The notes below the pieces were generated by a model. It was not told where the DNA came from, made no database searches, and saw only the letters and a list, made by a program, of their open reading frames with translations. A stretch of DNA of 44,077 nucleotides from Candidatus Gastranaerophilales bacterium (GTDB taxonomy: Bacteria; Cyanobacteriota; Vampirovibrionia; Gastranaerophilales; Gastranaerophilaceae). The DNA lies in assembly GCA_944322945.1 (NCBI GenBank), contig CALUQN010000022.1, forward strand, positions 1 to 44,077, read 5' to 3'. Positions 40,917 to 44,077 of this stretch are shown here, in pieces; within the stretch, counting starts at the first letter, position 1; every line of letters begins with the position of its first letter. The position numbers were made by a program, and so were the translations under genes.

Positions 40917-41259
40917 GCAGTTGGTGACTAAGTGACCAAGTGACAAAGTAGCCAAGTCTGAGCGCTTACGCGTATTTTTTGTAATGAAATTGATAACTTT
41001 CATAATTTTTTTAGCGCTAACGCGCATTTTTTTGTAATGCAATTGATAACTTTCATAAATTTCTTTAGCGCATACGCGCAGGTGTTTATGTAGGTCAGGC
41101 AATGCCTGACGGTATTGTATGTAGAGAATACAGAAAAATTGTTTGAGGACGATAGCGTGAGCGGAGCGGAAGCGTGTTCCGAAAACAACTTTTCTGTATT
41201 CTTTGGTGCCTGTCATTTTAAATTTATTTGACTACTTTTTTACATGAAGCTTGCCAATT
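40917..41259. repeat. Repeat-filled gap: 52-54 bp tandem unit and a large hairpin
   Basis: A unit starting AGCGC occurs at 40961-41012 (52 bases), 41013-41066 (54 bases) and partially at 41067-41081, each with AGCGC-ACGCG followed by TTTTTTGTAATG and AATTGATAACTTTCATAA. The core and period match the repeat at 481-554. A GTCAGGCA-A-TGCCTGAC palindrome is at 41094-41110. Then AGAATACAGAAAAATTGTTT (41125-41144) is inverted at 41183-41202 with one mismatch, a 78-base hairpin. No gene supported. Confidence 0.7.
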
Positions 41260-42084
41260 TTACTCTTTAACACCGCCCTGCATAATATCATTTATAAAAT
41301 ACTTTTTGCCCAGCAAAAATACCCCGATAACAGGTATCGTACAAATAACAGAGCAGGCAAGCAATTCTCCCCACAAGGTAACTTCTCTGAAGCTTCCTTT
41401 AAATATCGCAAGCCCGACGGGTAATGTGCGCATCCCCTCGGAATTCGTCACAATCAACGGCCACATAAAACTGTTCCAGCTTGTCACAAACGTGAAAATA
41501 GCTAATGTTGCAACTGTCGGCGCCGCAAGCGGTAATGCTATTTTATAAAAGGTTTGAAAAATATTACACCCGTCAATTTTTGCGGATTCCTCCAAATCTT
41601 TCGGGAACGAAAGAAAATACTGCCGCATCAAAAATACCCCGAATCCGCCAAATAATGCCGGTACTATTAAAGCCTGATAGGTATCTATCCAGTTAAACTC
41701 CCTCATCAAAAAGAACAGCGGGATAATATTCACCTGAGGCGGAACCAGCATTGTTATCAGTATTAATAAAAATAACCCGTTACGATAAGGAAATCTCAAC
41801 CGGGCAAATGCGTACCCCGCCATTGACGCAAATGCCACCTGCCCGATTGTAGTCAAAACCGCAACTATCAGACTGTTTAAAAAATATCTGCTCAGCGGGA
41901 TTGATGAAAATACATTCCTGTAATTGCTCATAGTCAAATCTGTGTGCACAAAATTTCCTGCACCTGTAAAAATACTCGCCTCATTTGTAAATGACAAGTT
42001 TACCATAGCAAAAAAAGGATACAGCATACTTAATGCTATTAAAACAAGTGTCAAATATCCAATCCAAACCCGCCAATTTTTCAT
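41260..42084 (-). CDS. Sugar ABC transporter permease, MalG/UgpE type
   Basis: 274 aa with six membrane segments. The MetI-like permease core includes NSLIVAVLTTIGQVAFASMAGYAFARLRFPYRN and the EAA loop EESAKIDGCNIFQTFYKIALPLAAPTVATLAIFTFVTSWNSFMWPL, with the characteristic G seven residues in, where the ATPase docks. Such a subunit works with a second permease, a binding protein and an ATPase to import oligosaccharides or glycerol phosphates; none of these is encoded in the window, so its partners must be elsewhere. The ATG at 42084 has no strong ribosome binding site in front. The end lies at the repeat block. Confidence 0.93.
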   Translation of the reverse strand: MKNWRVWIGYLTLVLIALSMLYPFFAMVNLSFTNEASIFTGAGNFVHTDLTMSNYRNVFSSIPLSRYFLNSLIVAVLTTIGQVAFASMAGYAFARLRFPYRNGLFLLILITMLVPPQVNIIPLFFLMREFNWIDTYQALIVPALFGGFGVFLMRQYFLSFPKDLEESAKIDGCNIFQTFYKIALPLAAPTVATLAIFTFVTSWNSFMWPLIVTNSEGMRTLPVGLAIFKGSFREVTLWGELLACSVICTIPVIGVFLLGKKYFINDIMQGGVKE

Positions 42085-42206
42085 AAAGCTATTATAACAA
42101 GAAAGCAGGAAAATGGAATAGAAATAGGGTGCGGATTTTTACTATTATTCACTCTTGCAGCTTAACTACCTATTTATATTGATACAAACTTTACCTCTGA
42201 AACAAA

Positions 42207-42242
42207 CAGCCGCGGCAGAGTCTTATGACACGACCGCGGCTG
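42207..42242 (-). terminator. Terminator after the 142-aa gene
   Basis: CAGCCGCGG (42207-42215) and CCGCGGCTG (42234-42242) form a perfect nine-pair stem with an 18-base loop. On the minus strand it is followed by TTTGTTT, and on the plus strand by CTTTTCTTATTTT, so it may work in both directions. It lies 27 bases past the stop of 42269-42697. Confidence 0.75.
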
Positions 42243-42268
42243 CTTTTCTTATTTTCTGTTTTTATTAA

Positions 42269-42697
42269 TTATGCTACTTCTTCAAATAAAAATTGCTCTT
42301 GTTTTTTATCGTAAGAAATAGTGTATTTTTTGTTGGGCTCAACATTTACCTCAATTTTTTGTGGATCGTATGTTGTTCTTACCCATTTATGCAGAATGCC
42401 GGGTCTTTGAGTTTCATATTGCAATTCCAGAACATTTTTCCCCGGAAGAAGATAATGACCTCTCTTTGCATAACCTGTCATTATTTGCGGGCTGGGCTCG
42501 CCGTTTATGGACAAACACGTCAGTGTATTGGTAAACCCTAACGGGTGAAACTGGCAGTCCTTTATTTCCATAAGTGAAGCTTCCGGATGCTCGTTTTCAT
42601 ATTGCTTTTTCATATTATTATGAACAAACATCCCGACAGCTTGGATTACAAAGCCTAAAATAATTATTCCGCCTACCAGAAAAATATATTGTCCCAT
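42269..42697 (-). CDS. Membrane-anchored hypothetical protein, 142 aa
   Basis: One N-terminal membrane segment (YIFLVGGIIILGFVIQAVGMFV) is followed by a soluble, beta-rich domain of about 115 residues with SLMEIKDCQFHPLGFTNTLTCLSINGEPS, LLPGKNVLELQYETQRPGILHKWVRTTYDPQKIEVNVEPNKKYTISYDKKQ. It contains two Cys (DCQF, LTCL). The C-terminal part resembles a small periplasmic or extracytoplasmic beta domain (NVEPNKKYTI is typical of carboxypeptidase-regulatory-like folds), but I cannot assign a family. The ATG has AAAGGAG upstream. It follows the 153-aa gene by 18 bases in the same operon, with a terminator downstream. Confidence 0.75.
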   Translation of the reverse strand: MGQYIFLVGGIIILGFVIQAVGMFVHNNMKKQYENEHPEASLMEIKDCQFHPLGFTNTLTCLSINGEPSPQIMTGYAKRGHYLLPGKNVLELQYETQRPGILHKWVRTTYDPQKIEVNVEPNKKYTISYDKKQEQFLFEEVA

Positions 42698-42715
42698 TTT
42701 ATTTTCTCCTTTTTC

Positions 42716-43177
42716 TTATTTCTTTGTAGTTGCAACTTTTACAGGTTCTTGATTTTGATTTTTTGCACCTAATGCAGTCAAAAGTTCTTCGTAGTCATCG
42801 CCGCTAAAGTTTGTGCAGTCAATAGAATCCTGTTCGCCTGTTTCTTTGTTTATATAATAAATATCCTGATCGTCAGCATCTTTTGTATTAGAATATTTCG
42901 AATATTCTGACCAAAAGTAATTGTCTATATCCAGAGATTTTATAATATTGTTAAAGCGTTTTATAAGAAATTTTTTATCTTCTGTCAAAATAATAGAAAT
43001 ATTATCCGTGACATACGTTTTATAAATTAACCAACCAATCACGGCCACAGCGGCAATTGATGAGATAAGCAGACTGTGGGTAAATTTTGCACACAACTTG
43101 AAAATAAAAAATCCAGCACAAAATGCACATAAGGTCCAAAATAATTTAGAAGACCATTTGCTTTTATATTCCTTCAC
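42716..43177 (-). CDS. Small membrane protein, 153 aa, paralogue of 6550-7017
   Basis: Two N-terminal hydrophobic segments (LFWTLCAFCAGFFIFKLCA and LLISSIAAVAVIGWLIYKTYV) precede a soluble domain. The domain matches the 6550-7017 protein in layout: TDNISIILTEDKKFLIKRFNN against TTNNITIRLDNETMQVFCLNK, SIDCTNFSGDDYEELLTALGAK against TLDCSMLGQNTYFKLIDALGLN, and a Lys/Pro-rich tail. GTG at 43177 is the start, with AAAGGAG eight bases upstream; the much longer frame upstream runs through a repeat and is rejected. First gene of a two-gene operon. Function unknown; both copies use GTG followed by a lysine codon. Confidence 0.75.
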   Translation of the reverse strand: MKEYKSKWSSKLFWTLCAFCAGFFIFKLCAKFTHSLLISSIAAVAVIGWLIYKTYVTDNISIILTEDKKFLIKRFNNIIKSLDIDNYFWSEYSKYSNTKDADDQDIYYINKETGEQDSIDCTNFSGDDYEELLTALGAKNQNQEPVKVATTKK

Positions 43178-43247
43178 TAAAACTCCTTTCCATACTTTCC
43201 TGTAATTAAATACTAAAATATATACTTTGTCAAGAGAGCTGTTTTGG

Positions 43248-43357
43248 CAAATATATAGCAATTTCACAGATACTAAAACGCCCGGCATTCTGAGGGGCAT
43301 CAGCCCGAAAAATCTCTTTTATATCTATAGAGATACTTCGCTAACGCTCTGTATGAC
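43248..43357. repeat. MITE-family copy, inverted orientation
   Basis: TATATAGCAATTTCAC (43252-43267) matches the MITE end with one base missing, followed by AGATACTAAAA, the reverse complement of the right-end flank in the 974-1111 copy. TACTTCGCTAACGCTCTGT ending GTATGAC (43334-43357) is the inverted interior segment. The far terminal repeat is degenerate. It fills most of the gap between the divergent genes at 43177 and 43514. Confidence 0.55.
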
Positions 43358-43448
43358 GCTGGTTTGAAAATTTTGGCGGATTTTGATATATAACTACAGT
43401 ATGTTTGACAACTTTCAGGCTGAATAAAAAAATTTTATTTATTCTGTC

Positions 43449-43477
43449 TTTACATCAAAATTTCTTCGTAGTATATT
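43449..43477 (+). promoter_or_regulatory. Promoter of the 91-aa gene
   Basis: TTTACA (43449-43454) and TATATT (43472-43477) are separated by 17 bases. Transcription would begin near 43484, about 30 bases before the ATG at 43514. Confidence 0.65.
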
Positions 43478-43513
43478 TTGGGTGTACACATTACACTATT
43501 AGAAAAGGAACCT

Positions 43514-43789
43514 ATGAAACTTGATTTTAAACCCCAAAATCTCATTAACAATCTTGTGATAGAAAAGAAAACAGAAGCTGGCATCAGAAGAATATTTTCG
43601 ACCCCGAAAAGAACTATTGATATGACAATCAGTCCTTTAAACAGCTATCCGAAAGAATACTACGTATCCTCTTTCAATGTTTACGACAACAAAAGCAACC
43701 TTATAAAATCAATGCACAGAACTGTTGACGAAAATAATAAGATTTCAACAGAAGTTACAAAGCCGAAACCGCAAACCCCTATGTTGTAG
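43514..43789 (+). CDS. Small hypothetical protein, 91 aa
   Basis: Begins MKLDFKPQNLINNLVIEKK, with RRIFSTPKRTIDMTISPLNSYPKEYYVSSFNVYDNKSNLIKSMHRTVD in the middle; a soluble, basic, beta-rich protein of no recognised family. ATG at 43514 is preferred because AAAGGA lies seven bases upstream and the promoter at 43449-43477 fits; the 12-codon extension upstream has no site. It ends in TAG (43787-43789), after which the same frame stays open for more than 45 codons (see the extension feature). Its short size and style match other lineage-type proteins in this window. Confidence 0.75.
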   Translation: MKLDFKPQNLINNLVIEKKTEAGIRRIFSTPKRTIDMTISPLNSYPKEYYVSSFNVYDNKSNLIKSMHRTVDENNKISTEVTKPKPQTPML

Positions 43790-43927
43790 CACTTTTGTCG
43801 GATTAATAAAGCTAACGACTCCGGAATTTCAGGTCATACAAAACATGAAACTGCGGATTTTTTGAATGCTCAGGAACTCTCTGAACGTTTGGATGAAAAT
43901 CGTCCAACCTCTCCTGCTATACTATAT
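43790..43927 (+). other. In-frame extension after the TAG stop of the 91-aa gene
   Basis: The frame of the 91-aa gene continues past its TAG without another stop to the tRNA-Pro region, reading NKANDSGISGHTKHETADF then LNAQELSERLDENRPTSPA. The residue mix looks protein-like rather than like repeat or random translation. It has no ATG and no ribosome binding site of its own. Possible explanations are a gene shortened by an amber mutation, low-level readthrough, or chance. The rest of the 43790-43937 stretch holds nothing else. Confidence 0.4.
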
Positions 43928-43937
43928 ATACAAAAAA

Positions 43938-44011
43938 TCGGAACGACAGGATTTGAACCTGCGACCTCTACCACCCCAAGGTAGCACGCTACCAAGCTGC
44001 GCCACGTCCCG
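43938..44011 (-). tRNA. tRNA-Pro (GGG)
   Basis: The reverse complement has acceptor CGGGACG pairing with CGTTCCG (one G-U), anticodon stem CTACC/GGTAG around loop TTGGGGT giving anticodon GGG, and T arm CAGGTTCAAATCCTG. The discriminator is A and no CCA is encoded. The last bases of the window (from 44012) show an AT-rich stretch and a short GGTAGC-type inverted repeat with no gene. Confidence 0.93.
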
Positions 44012-44077
44012 ATTTTATATAAGTATTAAATTTTCACATTTCCGCTTGGTAGCTACGCTACCAAGTCCTCTCGAAAA

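Noticed and set aside
42716-43300. 194-codon version of the 153-aa gene
   Set aside because: The extra N-terminal codons run into the MITE-family copy, and a strong AAAGGAG precedes the GTG at 43177.
1-44077. CRISPR array
   Set aside because: No regularly spaced identical repeats with unique spacers and no cas genes; the 52-54 base tandem units at 40961-41081 have similar, not unique, intervening sequence.

Overview
Organism. The window is AT-rich, and genes are densely packed in short operons on both strands. It looks like a fermentative, diderm, Melainabacteria/Gastranaerophilales-type gut bacterium. The evidence is a bifunctional AdhE, a YqeG phosphatase, envelope-type genes (GT9 glycosyltransferase, KdsC-like phosphatase, AsmA-like protein), GTG/TTG starts behind strong AGGAG sites, and several short lineage-type hypothetical proteins. 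This assignment is inferred from gene content only. The four tRNA genes (Val-GAC, Cys-GCA, Leu-CAG, Pro-GGG) do not encode CCA.

Left chromosomal part (1-17.6 kb). It opens with tRNA-Val, a small gene, tRNA-Cys and a block of MITE-like repeats. adhE follows, with its own promoter, a Rex/CRP-like operator over the predicted start site, and a terminator. Next comes a kdsC-like / TPR / lysC / small membrane protein operon, an orphan sensor histidine kinase, a large AsmA-like protein, a WG-repeat protein coupled to a hexapeptide acetyltransferase, and three exported proteins including a lipoprotein.

Integrated element (about 17.67 to at least 30.1 kb). A large serine recombinase reads into the 3' end of tRNA-Leu, so the tRNA end marks one attachment site. 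The element carries a Rep-like gene coupled to a 59-codon ORF and the recombinase, a hairpin-rich origin-like region, a small HTH protein, and a rightward set of short genes (one DUF2958-like) ending in a second, small serine recombinase. Its cargo is a tightly coupled pair (a Panacea/DUF4065-like domain fused to DUF488, plus an unrecognised partner) next to a one-polypeptide type ISP-like restriction-methylation enzyme without a helicase. I could not find the right attachment site.

Right chromosomal part (30.1-44 kb). A candidate structured RNA with a kissing-loop possibility and a strong terminator is followed by a DUF559 nuclease gene bracketed by two copies of a double-palindrome repeat. 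Then come an ArsB/NhaD transporter with an OadG-like protein, a four-gene surface polysaccharide operon (glf plus three glycosyltransferases), a SulP anion transporter, yqeG with a U32 peptidase, a lone sugar ABC permease, two small membrane protein genes (one a paralogue of the gene behind lysC), and tRNA-Pro.

Dispersed repeats link the two chromosomal arms: a MITE-like family, an AGCGC...GCG family with a 52-54 bp period, and a GTCAGGCA palindrome family. I saw none of them inside the integrated element, which supports its foreign origin.
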